Counted from the first letter of the stretch, positions 44,191 to 55,028 are shown. The stretch is 64,000 nt of DNA from Tridacna crocea (GCA_943736015.1 OX031070.1:40602173-40666172), one strand, 5' to 3'. Notes: generated by a model not told the origin, from the letters alone. Numbers and translations are program-made.

Positions 44191-44309
44191 TAAGATCGAA
44201 CTTCTAATTATGCGTGATTCGATCTTGTTTTATGCAAGTGTTCCCCGCAACAGCATCTATTTTGTGACATATTCAACCCGTAGACTGTAAAAGCTTCCAA
44301 GCCCGATTC

Positions 44310-44400
44310 AATGACCTCATGCAGTGAAAATCAAGATCAGACTGCATAGACCGCGGTCTGATCTTTGATCCACACTTTCCAAAATTATCTTTCCCCCAAA
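44310..44400. mobile_element. D10 fragment
   Basis: AAATCAAGATCAGACTGCAT / GCGGTCTGATCTTTGATCC core hairpin. Confidence 0.5.
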
Positions 44401-44578
44401 GAATACCTTTGGAACAGCAAAATTTGGCTTTTTACTGTCCGCTGGAATATTAATTCCATTTTATTTAACTGGATGGGGATAAATGTGTTTATTTCACACC
44501 TACAACTTAACGTCCAATGAAATCGCTTTAATACTACCACGTGAGTACAGAATATCTTAGCCGATATTAGACACTGTA

Positions 44579-44680
44579 GAGTCCAATACGGATTTTCAGA
44601 ACGAGGCAAGAGTCCAATACGGATTTTTCAGAACGAGGCTAGAGTCCAATACGGATTTTTCAAAACGAGGCTAGAGTCCC
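44579..44680. repeat. 31-32 bp tandem repeat, three units
   Basis: AGAGTCCAATACGGATTTTT..CA.AACGAGGC starts at 44579, 44610 and 44642. Confidence 0.9.
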
Positions 44681-44849
44681 GAATATCGATATTGGACCGG
44701 AAGAGTGGTCTAGCGAAGTCTGTTGTAAAAAAGCAACTTCAAAACCCTCGTTTGATATGTTTTGATTTTTTCTTTTTTTTAATTATTTTGATTGAAATGG
44801 CCATTTAATTGTCGTTTACTTTAAAGTCAATACGGAAGTGTGAAATAAA

Positions 44850-45019
44850 GAGGTCATTTAACATGCTTGGGTACAATACTGAATTCAGTTGGATTCGTGC
44901 ACTGCAGAACCAGTCTATATTTTGGACTCGGCTGTCGCCTTGTCCAAAATATAGACTGGTTCTGCAGTGTACTCATCCAATAGAATTCAGTATTGTACCC
45001 AAGCATGTTAAATAACCTC
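44850..45019. mobile_element. Hairpin element, ~78 bp arms
   Basis: GAGGTCATTTAACATGCTTG...GACTGGTTCTGCAG-type arms are about 90% complementary (ACTGCAGAACCAGTCTATAT against ATATAGACTGGTTCTGCAGT) around TCGGCTGTCGCCTTG. A P1 copy starts 4 bp later. Confidence 0.8.
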
Positions 45020-45022
45020 ATA

Positions 45023-45446
45023 TTAACCCTTTACCAAACAATTCCTGGGCCAGTATTCACCAACCATTCTTAAGAATATTCTTTGCCTTATTTTCCAAGG
45101 TTTTCTGATTTGTAAGTAACACAACTTCTGATTGGCTAAACTGAACGGTTTAGCCAATCAGAAAGTGTGTTACTTACAAATGTAGAAAATTCTGGGGAAA
45201 ATTCTGGAGAAAACGTTTTAAAGACATTATGGGAATACAGACCCTGGTTTTTACGACACAGAGGAAAAGCTTTCTGAAAACATTATGGGAAATAGAGAAA
45301 TTGCTGGTCATCAGCATGTTCTCTTTTTCCCAGAATGTTTTCTACTCTTTTACAGTCAATTTTCAATTTTTGAGTCAGATTTATTTTGTCTTCTACAAAT
45401 GCTTTCAATCTGGACTCGTACAAAATTTATCGTTTGGTAAAGTTAA
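45023..45446 (-). mobile_element. P1 copy interrupted by a G3 element
   Basis: TTAACCCTTTACCAAACAAT at the left resumes at 45246 as GGTTTTTACGACACAGAGG and runs to CGTTTGGTAAAGTTAA. Without the insert the sequence matches other P1 copies. Confidence 0.8.
45047..45245. mobile_element. G3 element nested in P1
   Basis: GGGCCAGTATTCACCAACC ... GGGAATACAGACCC. CCTGG occurs at both junctions (45044-45048 and 45243-45247), a possible target duplication. The right arm has decayed. Confidence 0.75.
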
Positions 45447-45789
45447 GGATTGAAACTATTTTTGTAAACCATGTAAATGTCGATCTGGTATTACTCTAGT
45501 AGCCGTGGAAATTAATAATCTTACTTGATAGTTACTAAGGACATTAATAGTACATACATGTAGTTCTATGTATATTTCTATAGATTCATATCACTTGATC
45601 ACGAACTTCAATGGTATATGTATAACGTTAAAGACTATACATGTACTACATGGATCTTCATTTTTTTCTCTTTAATTATTTTCACTGGTTTGTTTATTTT
45701 ATCTGCTTGTCTCTTTATTTTAGTTTGATCTTCGAGTCATATACATGTATAAGAATAAAAAAAAGTGTCCGTGAAATCGGTTCAACGCT

Positions 45790-47019
45790 CAGTAATCGAC
45801 ATTCAGCTCAACACCAGCCTTGTTGAACCAGCTTGACATTCCAGCTAAACGGCCAGCTCAACAGCAAAAGAAATACATATACGATATGTCAAAATCAAAG
45901 TTCGTTGAGCCAGCTCGACATTCCAGCTCAATCGCCAGCTCAACAGTAAAAATACATATACATATGTTTCGATCAATGTCCGTTGAGCCAGCTCGACATT
46001 CCAGTTCAACCACCGGCTCAACAGCAAAAATAGATATTTTTCAAAATCAAAGTCTCTTGAGCCAGCTCGACATTCCAGATCAACGGCCAGCTTAACAGCA
46101 ACCATACATATATACATGTATGTCAAAATCCGTTGAGCCAGCTCGACATTCCAGCTCAACAGCCAGCTCATCAGCAAAAATACATATATATGTCAAAATT
46201 CGTTGAGCAAGCTCGACATTCCAGGGCAACAGCCAGCTCATCAGAAAAAAAAAATTATATATGTCAAAATTAGTTGAGCCAGCTCATCGGCAAAACTACA
46301 TAATATATATATCAAAATTTGTTGAGCCATCGCGACATTCCAGCTCAACCGCCAACTTAACTATGAAAATACTTATACATATGCTTCGATCAATGTCCGT
46401 TGAGCCAGCTCCAATTTCCAGGTCAACCGCCAGTTCAACAGTAAAATACTTAAACATATATTTCGATCCATGTCCGTTGAGCCAGCTCGACATTCCAGCT
46501 CAACGGCAAGCTCAACAGCAAAAATACTAGATCCATGTCCGTTGATCCAGCTCAACATTCCAGCTCTACCGCCAGCTCTATAGTAAAATACTTCTATATA
46601 TATTTCGATCAGTATCCAGCTATTCGTCAAAAATACATATATATGTCAAAATCAAAGTCCGTTGAGCCAGCTCGACATTCTAGCTCAATGGCCAGCTCAA
46701 CAGCAAAAATAATAGATCCATGTCCGTTGAATCAGCTCGACATTCCAGTTCAACCGCAATCTCAACAGCAAAAATACATATATGTGTAAAAATGAACGTG
46801 CGTTGAGCCAGCTCGACATTCCACTTCAACCGCCAACTAAACAGTAAATATACTTATACATATGCTTCGATCAATGTCCGTTGATCCAGCTCGACATTCC
46901 AGCTCAACCGCTAGCTCAACAGTAAAATTATTTATGCATATGTTTCGATCATTGTCCGTTGAGCCAGCTCGACATTCCAGGTAAACCACCGGCTCAACAG
47001 TAAAAATACATATGATTGT
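45790..47019 (+). repeat. ~76 bp satellite array, forward block, ~16 units
   Basis: Each unit contains CCGTTGAGCCAGCTCGACAT, TCCAGCTCAAC and GCCAGCTCAACAG with an AT-rich spacer (ACATATATATGTCAAAATC or TATGTTTCGATCAATG). Unit starts are near 45822, 45903, 45981, 46057, 46133, 46203 and so on to 46956. Confidence 0.95.
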
Positions 47020-48076
47020 CAACCTGGCTCAACGGACTTTGATTCTGAAACATATATTTATATTTACTGTTGAGCTGGCCGTTGAGCTGGAATGTCGGGC
47101 TGGCTCATCGGACTTTGATTTTGACATATATATGTATTTTTGCTGTTGAGCTGGAATGTCGAGCTGGCTTAACGGACATTGATCGAAACATATGTATAAG
47201 TATTTTTACTATTGAGCTGGTGGTTGAGCTGGAATGTCTAGCTGGCTCAACGAATTTAGACATATACTGTATATTATGTATTTTTGCTCATGAGCTGGCT
47301 GGTGAGCTGGAATGTCGAGCTGGCTCAACAGATTTTGACATATATATGTATTTTTGCTGTTAAGCTGGCCATTGAGCTGCAATGTCGAGCTGGCTTAGGG
47401 AACTTAGATTTTGACATATACATATATATGCATTTTTGCAATTGAACCGGCCGTTGACCGGGAATGTCGAGCTGGCTCAAAGGACAGTGATCGAAACATA
47501 TGTATAAGTATTTTTACTGTTGAGCTTGCGGTTGAGCTGGAATGTCGAGCTGGATCAACGGACATGGATCTAGTATTTTTGCTGTTGAGCTGGCCGTTGA
47601 GGTGGAATGTCGAGCTGGCTCAATGGACTTCGATTTTGACATATATATGTATATTTGCAGTTGAGCTGACCGTTCAGCTGGAATGTCGAGCTGGCTCAAC
47701 GGACTTTGATTTTGACTTTCACATATGTATATCTATTTTTGCTGTTGAGCTGGCCGTTGAGCTGGAATGTCGAGCTGGATCCACGGATTTCGATTTTGAC
47801 ATATATATGTATTTTTGCTGTTGAGCTAGCCGTTGAGCTTGAATGTCGAGTTGGCTCAATGGACTTCGAATTTAACATAAATTTATTATATAATTATGTA
47901 CTTTTTGCTATTGAGCTGGTGGTTGAGTTGAAATGTCGAGCTTGCTCAACGGACATTGATCCAAACATAATTATGTATAAGTATATTTATTGTTGATCGG
48001 GCGGTTGAGCTGGAATGTCGAGCTGGCTCAACATACATGGATCTAGTATTTTTGCTTTTGAGCTGGCCGTTGAGCT
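47020..48076 (-). repeat. ~76 bp satellite array, inverted block, ~13 units
   Basis: The same unit in reverse complement (ATGTCGAGCTGGCTCAACGG), at about 47093, 47155, 47235, 47312, 47380, 47464, 47541, 47607, 47681, 47767, 47843, 47931 and 48014. The orientation flips at about 47019-47030. Apparent frames up to 137 codons are Val-Glu-Leu-rich repeat artefacts. Confidence 0.95.
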
Positions 48077-48228
48077 CAGAAAGTGCAGTCTGATCTTGGA
48101 TCTATTCGGACCGATGGGCATATACCTGTCCTCAAAAAAGTATTTTTGAAAAAGAAAAAAAAAATGTTTCCACTATCAGTTTAAAACTTTTACTCAGAGT
48201 TACGTATTTAGCAAGACAAGGGTTAAAG
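48077..48228. mobile_element. D10 half-element
   Basis: GTGCAGTCTGATCTTGGATC to AGCAAGACAAGGGTTAA. Only the right half from the dyad is present, abutting the satellite end. Confidence 0.55.
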
Positions 48229-48574
48229 GAAATAAACGTTTTCCTTGACAGTAATTGAATACTATATGCCTGGGTTATGTTTGTCTCGGGCGCCGAACGA
48301 CTGATTTGCTTGTGATTTTCCGTCTGATATTTCAAGTAGCGTAGGTGGCTATGAACTATACATATGATCCCATTTCAAACATCGCCAGTTGTGGTGTAAA
48401 TCAACTATGCCTTTGAAAACGTGGAATATATGAAGCTTACTGCGAAATTGATTATGTGGCTCAAGTAAGCGGATTTACATTTGGTTCAGGTAGAAAACAA
48501 AATGTAAAAAGTTGGAAATTTCTGCTTACAATATTTTTTTCTTTACTACAATACTTTCAACCCTTAGGCTGCTG

Positions 48575-48665
48575 GTTACTAGCATTCTCTCCTTTTCCCA
48601 GAATGTTTTCAGAAGGTTTCTTTCTCAGGGTTGTTAAAAGTTGGGATTGTGTGGTAAAGATTTAA
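48575..48665 (+). mobile_element. P1 right half
   Basis: GGTTACTAGCATTCTCTCCT through TTGGGATTGTGTGGTAAAGA. The left part (48480-48560) is barely recognisable. Confidence 0.55.
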
Positions 48666-48860
48666 CGCAGATATGTTCCATCTTCTGCAAGCGCTCTGAA
48701 TTGTGGGGAAACGTTTGGAGGTTTGAAGGCTATATCCTATAACAGACTTATTCCGTCATTAATTCCATCAAATTCCATCAACTCAAATTAATAAATATCG
48801 TTTACATCCTTTCAATTTTGGGCCGAAGTTTAAACTGGTCTTGGTAGGCAAAGGGTTATA

Positions 48861-49089
48861 TTAACCCATTACTAAACGACAATATTTTAGACTGGTCCAA
48901 ATTGAAAGCATTTGCAGACGACAAAATAAAAGTGACGGAAAATTTGAAATTTGTTTTGTGAAGGGTAGAAAACATTGTGGGAAAAGGAGAAAATGCTAGT
49001 TACCAGCATTTTCTCCTTTTCCCACATTGTTTTCTAAAGGCTTCTTTCTCAGGGGCGTCAAAAGTAGGGATTGTGTGGTAAAGAGTTAA
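48861..49089 (+). mobile_element. P1 copy, near-consensus, upstream of the gene
   Basis: TTAACCCATTACTAAACGAC to GTGTGGTAAAGAGTTAA. It is the nearest intact element upstream of the 654-aa gene, about 0.8 kb away. Confidence 0.85.
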
Positions 49090-49339
49090 CAGCGTGTTTT
49101 TTACAATAGAGGATATTGGTATCACGAGTTATAAATGGCAGATTAATTCAAATCACAGTGTGACAGGCTAGGCATCTCCAGAGTATTTTTCATATTGATG
49201 ATGTCCAGCATTCGAATCAATGTAGTGAGATAAAATAATAACCCGACCCTTCGATACAATAGCCGATATATCCCGTTATGTTGGGTACTTTTCACCGGAA
49301 AGTACCAGAAAATGTTTAAAAGTACATAGAATGGTTACC

Positions 49340-49487
49340 TCATGGTAACCAGCATTTTCTCGTTTTCCCACAATGTTTTTCTATCGTTCCCAAATCAAAT
49401 TTCGTTTCTTTAGTCACATTCATTTTGTCGTCTGCAAATGCTTTCAATTTGGACCAGTCTACAAATTTGTCGTTTGGTAAAGATTTA
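49340..49487 (-). mobile_element. P1 right two-thirds
   Basis: ATGGTAACCAGCATTTTCTC to GTCGTTTGGTAAAGATTTA. The left outer arm is missing. It ends about 400 bp before the gene start. Confidence 0.65.
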
Positions 49488-49597
49488 GTTGGACAGAACG
49501 AAGGTTAGCAAAATTTTGTCTAAAATGCAACCCTTATCACAGATTCTATATCAGTTACACTTTAGCACAGTAGTGATTTGTTTTTGTCTTTTTTCAG

Positions 49598-49692
49598 GTA
49601 CAGCAGATAAAGAATTTGATGCAATGCTGAAACTGAGACATAATGCAACCCTGAAAGCTCTATACATAGACAAGACTGACCGATAACTGCCG
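49598..49692 (+). other. Possible 5' non-coding exon of the 654-aa gene
   Basis: A pyrimidine-rich run ending in AG (49577-49597) resembles a splice acceptor, and GGTATG at 49692-49697 resembles a donor. The 95 bp between could be an untranslated upstream exon. No strong second acceptor was found just before 49885, so this is only a suggestion. Confidence 0.15.
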
Positions 49693-49884
49693 GTATGAAC
49701 GAACTTCAGCTTGTCGCTGACGTTTTTTGTTTCCAACATTTCTGAGGGAAACGACAATGAAAAAGATAAAATCAAGTAGACCCGACTGAGACACATAAAT
49801 GTAAGCAGTCCTAACTTGCACCTTGTAAGGTACCAATTGTGCATAGCGATGTATTAGAAAGGGCTATAAGCGACTTTTACTAGA

Positions 49885-51849
49885 ATGGAATTTCCGTCCA
49901 GTAGTTTGGAGATGTCATGCCTATCTGTGTTTTATCTACTAAATCTGGCATGTCATTGCACACTAGCATGTTTCTACCCAGACTTCATGCAGACCAGAGG
50001 AAACGCCCCTTCTTGGTTTGTGAAGTATCATGACGACAAAACCCTGGAAATAACTGTGAAGCACAACAATATGACAATCAAAGAGACAAGAACATCCGGC
50101 TATGCCGAAACCCAAATACTGTATAGGTACTGTGTTCGAAATTTCGAAGAAGGAAAGTTCATGGTAAAACAAGTGCTGAACAGTAATGGTGAACATAATA
50201 TGCGGTTTACATTCCGCTGTGTTCAGTTCCTTAAACGTAGTTCTACCGTAGTTCAAATGAAGATTTCACGTATTGTGGACAACAGGATGTACTCACACTG
50301 TAGTGACTCTCTCTTAATGCTGGACAAATATCCAATTATTTCCACTCAGCCCATCTATGAAGTACACGACTGTCCGATATCTGGCGGATTTGACTTTAAA
50401 ATGTATTCCCCGGACGAACCAGGAAGACCATTATGTGACGATATTTTCCTACCTCTTCGACTGGAGAGTGATTGTAAATCAAAGGAAGGCATGAACTTTT
50501 ATTTTCGTCGTCGGAATTGTATCAGAAAATTTATTGATAGCGATATCGACGAAGAACCTCTCATGGTAAAATGTGTTGCAACCTGGAGATATATGCACTA
50601 TACATTTTCAGTTGTGAAGTGGAGCGGGACCGAGGATTATTGGTGCATGCGTGCTACGTTTAAAGATGGAGAAGTTCACCAAATAAACATTTATTTCACA
50701 GGAATTTGTCCTCCAGACTCCAAAACGTATGAAAAAATGCTGATACTTAAACATTTCAAACGACATTTTGTAAATAATATTTGCGAAGATGAAGCAATAC
50801 TTTGTAAATACGAAAATAAATTTTGCTCAACCGATGCACGTGACAACTGTAAATTGTCGTGTAAACTTTGTAACCCGGAAGTTGTGGAGCAGCCATGTTC
50901 ATTTCCCAAGAAATTCGAAGGTAGTTGGCAAGGTCTTGATGACCCAAGTCGTAATGCAGTCATTATTTCAAATATAACGCTCACCATGGAACAGAGTAAC
51001 TTACAATGGCAATGTATCAAATCGGAAGATGCGCGAAAAGCTCGTCGACGTGTTTTGAAGTTAAAGTTTTACACAGGCTGTTACCCCAGGTTTATGTGTA
51101 TTGACATGGAACTGCCAGCATTCTCCGTGTTACGTTACAGAACCGGAAGTGAATTGACTTGGCCTATTGAATCGTTGGCGCAGGTGTGTGAAGATCGTTA
51201 TTTCGACTATAAACCCAAACTTACACAACAATATGGGATTGCAAGAACTTCCGGGCCGTGGAATTACTTCATAAATCAACAACAGAGATATGTTTCGTGT
51301 AATCTGCCCTGGTATATACCAAACATTTCTTCGTTTATTATGTACGCCAACGGGGAGCCTAGGAATGACGGGTGCTTAATTCACAACGCTGGGCATCCCG
51401 GTCAATTCTTAAACCTCTCTTACACATTTAGAAACTCAAAGAACCAAACAAAGATCTATAAAACCAGAAGGTATATATGTTTGGCGTCCATTAAGTTTAT
51501 AGGAGAGAATGACTTACTGATAACACAAAACATAGAAGACCTCAGTGAATACTTATGTTGGACGTTTGTTCACGATGAAAACTTTGATTACGTCTATCTT
51601 TTTGCAGCCGAGGACTGTGGCAATGGTACCAATATGCAACTTATCCATTTCAACAACAAAAAAGCCTTAGCTACCTTGGTGATAACCAAGCGTTCAAACC
51701 ACTGTGATTTTATTGAGAATGAACAGAAGTCCGGAATGACCCGTCGAAGTGACGACAACCTGTCGAGCTTAAAGGTTGACTCTTCCAGTTCTATTGTTAA
51801 AAGCTCTCTGTTACCTACTGCTTTTCTGATACTGTGTCTATATCTGTGA
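49885..51849 (+). CDS. Secreted, probably GPI-anchored multi-domain protein (DUF7042-7045-like) with ShKT module, 654 aa
   Basis: This is the only long frame with the composition of a real protein, uninterrupted from ATG to TGA. The start has A at -3 and G at +4 and an in-frame TAA at 49867, so the frame does not extend upstream. Met10 (49912) is an alternative start directly before a hydrophobic signal-peptide core at residues 11-28. Residues about 29-160, 163-275, 338-435 and 472-607 form cysteine-rich units. The CPISGGF...RLESDC...VKCVATW pattern at 163-234 and CSFPKKFEGSW...GCYPRFMC at 338-405 resemble the invertebrate DUF7042/7043/7044/7045 family. Between them lies a six-cysteine ShKT-type module (C300, C307, C314, C322, C326, C329). 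N-glycosylation sequons occur at N62, N363, N480, N510, N520 and N580. A serine-rich stretch (632-637) followed by a hydrophobic end (642-654) with no charged tail looks like a GPI signal. It has no coding neighbours, and P1 elements lie on both sides. The lack of introns is unusual for a bivalve gene of this size. The molecular function is unknown. Confidence 0.85.
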   Translation: MEFPSSSLEMSCLSVFYLLNLACHCTLACFYPDFMQTRGNAPSWFVKYHDDKTLEITVKHNNMTIKETRTSGYAETQILYRYCVRNFEEGKFMVKQVLNSNGEHNMRFTFRCVQFLKRSSTVVQMKISRIVDNRMYSHCSDSLLMLDKYPIISTQPIYEVHDCPISGGFDFKMYSPDEPGRPLCDDIFLPLRLESDCKSKEGMNFYFRRRNCIRKFIDSDIDEEPLMVKCVATWRYMHYTFSVVKWSGTEDYWCMRATFKDGEVHQINIYFTGICPPDSKTYEKMLILKHFKRHFVNNICEDEAILCKYENKFCSTDARDNCKLSCKLCNPEVVEQPCSFPKKFEGSWQGLDDPSRNAVIISNITLTMEQSNLQWQCIKSEDARKARRRVLKLKFYTGCYPRFMCIDMELPAFSVLRYRTGSELTWPIESLAQVCEDRYFDYKPKLTQQYGIARTSGPWNYFINQQQRYVSCNLPWYIPNISSFIMYANGEPRNDGCLIHNAGHPGQFLNLSYTFRNSKNQTKIYKTRRYICLASIKFIGENDLLITQNIEDLSEYLCWTFVHDENFDYVYLFAAEDCGNGTNMQLIHFNNKKALATLVITKRSNHCDFIENEQKSGMTRRSDDNLSSLKVDSSSSIVKSSLLPTAFLILCLYL

Positions 51850-52062
51850 GCGCGTGATAAACATCATGCTTTAGCAATAGTAGTTCGGTGTATTTACCGG
51901 ATACATGATAGAAACCAGTCATCACAGACTAAAAAGTACACAAAATCGATTGACTCATGAGATGGAATGGTTCTTTGACACCCAGAACATTTACATGTGG
52001 CTAAAAGTTTCGAAACCAGTCAGACTGTACCGATTGCGCAGGCTGACATTGGTTGATAATTT

Positions 52063-52292
52063 TTAACTCTTTACCAAACGACAAATCTATGGACTGGTTC
52101 AAATTGAAAGCATTTGCAGACGGCAAAATAAAAGTGACTGAAGAATTAAAATTTGTTAGGGGAAGGATAGGAAACATTGTTGGAAAAGGAGAAAATGCTG
52201 GTTACCAGCATTTTCTCTTTCTCCCATAATGTTTTCAAAAGGCATCTTCTTCAGAGTCGTCAAAAGTCGCCATTTTGTCGCAAAGGGTTGAA
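52063..52292 (+). mobile_element. P1 copy downstream of the gene
   Basis: TTAACTCTTTACCAAACGAC to TTGTCGCAAAGGGTTGA. It contains AATAAA at 52127-52132, the first such hexamer after the stop codon at 51849. Confidence 0.85.
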
Positions 52293-52359
52293 CTCTCTTT
52301 TACCAAGAGCATGACTCATAACTTGATCTATTTCAGCCGCTGATAATCCTTGTTTGTCT

Positions 52360-52475
52360 AGATAAAGAAGAGGACGGTGAAGATCGAAGTTATGACTGTA
52401 CGTTCTGTGCAGTCTACTCTTGATCTATATCATCATCAAAAGCTTCTACTCTCGTCAGTGGTTCTGGAAGGGTTA
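52360..52475. mobile_element. D10 fragment
   Basis: TGAAGATCGAAGTTATGACTG / GTGCAGTCTACTCTTGATCT, decayed, around ACGTTCT. Confidence 0.4.
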
Positions 52476-52966
52476 GTTTTGTAAATAGCACTTTAAAATT
52501 AGGTGTATAGACTTTTATTTTAGACAAAAAAAACTAATCAAATTTGTGTTTCTGAATATCACATTTGCAATACGAATTTAGTTTCGGCTTTGAATATATG
52601 CATTTTAATCTTTAAGAAAGGGGGTGGGGGTTTACGCATTTTAATCATTAAATTACCTTTCTCTTCCTGATGTAGACGACATCCTGTGCATTGAATCATC
52701 AAGATAATACTGTACAGCAGTGTGGAGGTCGATCCTCCATCATCATTGTTAAATACACTAATAGCTTTTTTCAACCCTCTTATGTCAAACAGCTTTACAG
52801 TAACCCACATCTGTCGAACAAACGGTAAATATACGCATTATCGGTCATGAGCACAGAGCAAGAGTTTTGCACTTATTCTGTTAAATAATTGAAATGAAAC
52901 TTAAGACCTGAAGTTAAAAACCCAAATATTCATATTCTAAGGGCATATTTAGAGGAAAGATATCGT

Positions 52967-53300
52967 CGGTTTACTTCAAAAACCTCGTAACTACAGCTTG
53001 TAACACGCTGTAGTTACGAGGTTTTCGAAACAAACCGACGATATCTCCTTATCGGAGAATGTAGATCAAAGATTAGACGGTTTACTTCAAAAGCCTCGTA
53101 ACTACAGCTTGTAACACGCTGTAGTTACGAGGTTTTCGAAACAAACCGACGATATCTCCTTATCGGAGAGTGTAGATCAAAGATTAGACGGTTTACTTCA
53201 AAAACCTCGTAACTATAGCTTGTAACACGCTGTAGTTACGAGGTTTTCGAAGCAAATCGACGATATCTCATCGGAGAATATAGATCAAATATCAGACAGA
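52967..53300. repeat. 111 bp tandem repeat x3, each with a 17 bp-arm hairpin
   Basis: CGGTTTACTTCAAAA starts at 52967, 53078 and 53189. Each unit contains AACCTCGTAACTACAGC and GCTGTAGTTACGAGGTT around TTGTAACAC; the third unit has a C-to-T mismatch in the stem. A D10 core (ACAGAACGTGCAGTCTGATC) follows. Confidence 0.95.
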
Positions 53301-53332
53301 ACGTGCAGTCTGATCGTGATGGACGCTGTCTG

Positions 53333-53561
53333 TTAACTCTTTACCACATGAGAAAATTTTAGACTGGTCCAAATTGAAAGCATTTACAGACAACAAAATA
53401 AAGGTGACTAAAAAATAGAAATTTGTTCTGGGAAGGGTAGTAAACACTGTGGGAAAAGGAGAAAATGCTGGTTACCAGCATTTTCTCCTTTTCCCACAGT
53501 GTTTTCAAAAGGCTTCTTTCTCAGGGGCGTCAAAAGTAGGGATTGTGTGGTAATGGGTTAA
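53333..53561 (+). mobile_element. P1 copy (family description)
   Basis: Order of parts: TTAA, end CTCTTTACC, outer arm TCCAAATTGAAAGCATTTAC, spacer, hairpin arm GGGAAAAGGAGAAAATGCTGG, complementary arm, GTCAAAAGTAGGGATTGTGT, end GGTAATGGG, TTAA. The family is ~228 bp, has no coding capacity and carries CCC..GGG ends with a TTAA target like piggyBac elements. This copy has CACTGTGGG matched by CCCACAGTG, where others have CATTGTGGG. Confidence 0.9.
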
Positions 53562-53883
53562 AGGTCAGTGAGCTACACTTAACAGTCCAGGGGTTAAGTT
53601 TGATAGAATCTGCTGGTTATTAAAGAATGGAAACCCAAACCATCTAAACTGAGCAAAACTTGTAATCCACACCCTCCAATTTAAAAGAATTACGGTAATA
53701 TCGATCAGCTAAATCAGCAAATCGTAATGAGATAGTTTACCAGTTTTATCTGAGTAAAACTTCAGGTTATTGAAATATGTGTTTGATATATAATGAGAAA
53801 TGACTTTTCAATGTTGCCTTGAGCAAGTGCTGAAAAATCATATTCTAAGCAGAGATATATTAGTTATTATAAATGTATCAGAT

Positions 53884-54266
53884 TTAAGGTAAGAGGTGTG
53901 TAATGGAAAACAGCTATTTCCACTAAAATATCATCATGCAAAATTAGCTATAAATAAAAATGAGTATTATTGAACTACTTTCACCTTTTCATTTTTTCCA
54001 TTTTTTTCATTCTTTGAATTATCATTTATAAATCTAAAACCGCTATATTCTCAATTGAAAAAGAGATAATAATTACCCCCCTTTTTAGAAAACAAACAAA
54101 AATATCAAAAAAATAGTTTCAAGATAGACATAAACGGAATTTCTGATCCGTTAGAAATGTGCAAAAATATTATTTCTGCATAAATCCTTATTTATCCTTA
54201 TTTAACAACCAATTAGAATTTTTGCCAAATCTTCACCGGAAGTGCATTACACAGGTCTTACCTTAA
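53884..54266 (+). mobile_element. P2 element, full-length (family description)
   Basis: TTAAGGTAAGAGGTGTGTAA ... TTACACAGGTCTTACCTTAA. The terminal inverted repeats are about 20 bp including TTAA. The ~383 bp body is AT-rich and non-coding (AATTATCATTTATAAATCTA, GTTAGAAATGTGCAAAAATA). Confidence 0.75.
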
Positions 54267-54511
54267 TATCTAACCTGGCATTCAGGCCCTGCATTTAAGT
54301 CATTCTAGTAATCAAGGTACACAGCTATAGCTTTTAGTCACAGAAACATGAGTTGTTATCTGCCCTTCTTCTGAAATACGTTAAATCATTCAGAACATTT
54401 AGAACACAGAGATTTCGTTTTGCAGTTTACTTGATGATTTTGTCTTAATGAAAAGGTTCTATTTAACGGACGGACATTAGTCTAATTTAATGTCTTTTAG
54501 GATCGTTTTTA

Positions 54512-54512
<1 letters not shown>

Positions 54513-54551
<39 letters not shown>
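54513..54551. repeat. GA microsatellite
   Basis: An uninterrupted GA run of about 38 bp. Confidence 0.95.
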
Positions 54552-54553
<2 letters not shown>

Positions 54554-55028
54554 TCTTGAATGCTAGAACTTCTGATTGTATGTAAATATTTTGTAACCAT
54601 AAGCCAGTAATATGAATGACAATTTGTGTATGTTTATATATAGAACTATTGAAGCCTAATGTCCTCTTTGGTCAAAATATTTCCAAAGAAATACAAGCGA
54701 ATCTTAGAAAGGCAAGCAGTAGTTTAAGAAAAAAACCCAGACATTGTTAAGCTCATAGATTAATTTATTAATTAATGGAATGATTACGGAAAACTCCTGT
54801 ATGCATATAATGAGGCAAGACTCAAATATGGTGATGAGGTGTGATGTATTTTGCATACTGAAGAGATGTATTTAGATAAAATGAATTGTTCGCAGAACAT
54901 ATTTTTATCCCAAAGTTGTTTTTCCATGGCTCAGTTCGATGATACATGTGCCATCTTTAATACTTGTTTACTTCCTGATATGCGTGCGCATCTCTCGAAT
55001 TCCACTTCTCTTTTTGACGTGTGTCTGC

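Noticed and set aside
47411..47824. 137-codon open frame in the satellite, with other frames on both strands
   Set aside because: The translation is the satellite unit repeated (Val-Glu-Leu-Glu-Cys patterns). Similar frames occur on both strands, and no start context or splice signals support a gene.
50691..51020. Minus-strand frame of 109 codons
   Set aside because: It is a shadow of the plus-strand 654-aa gene.
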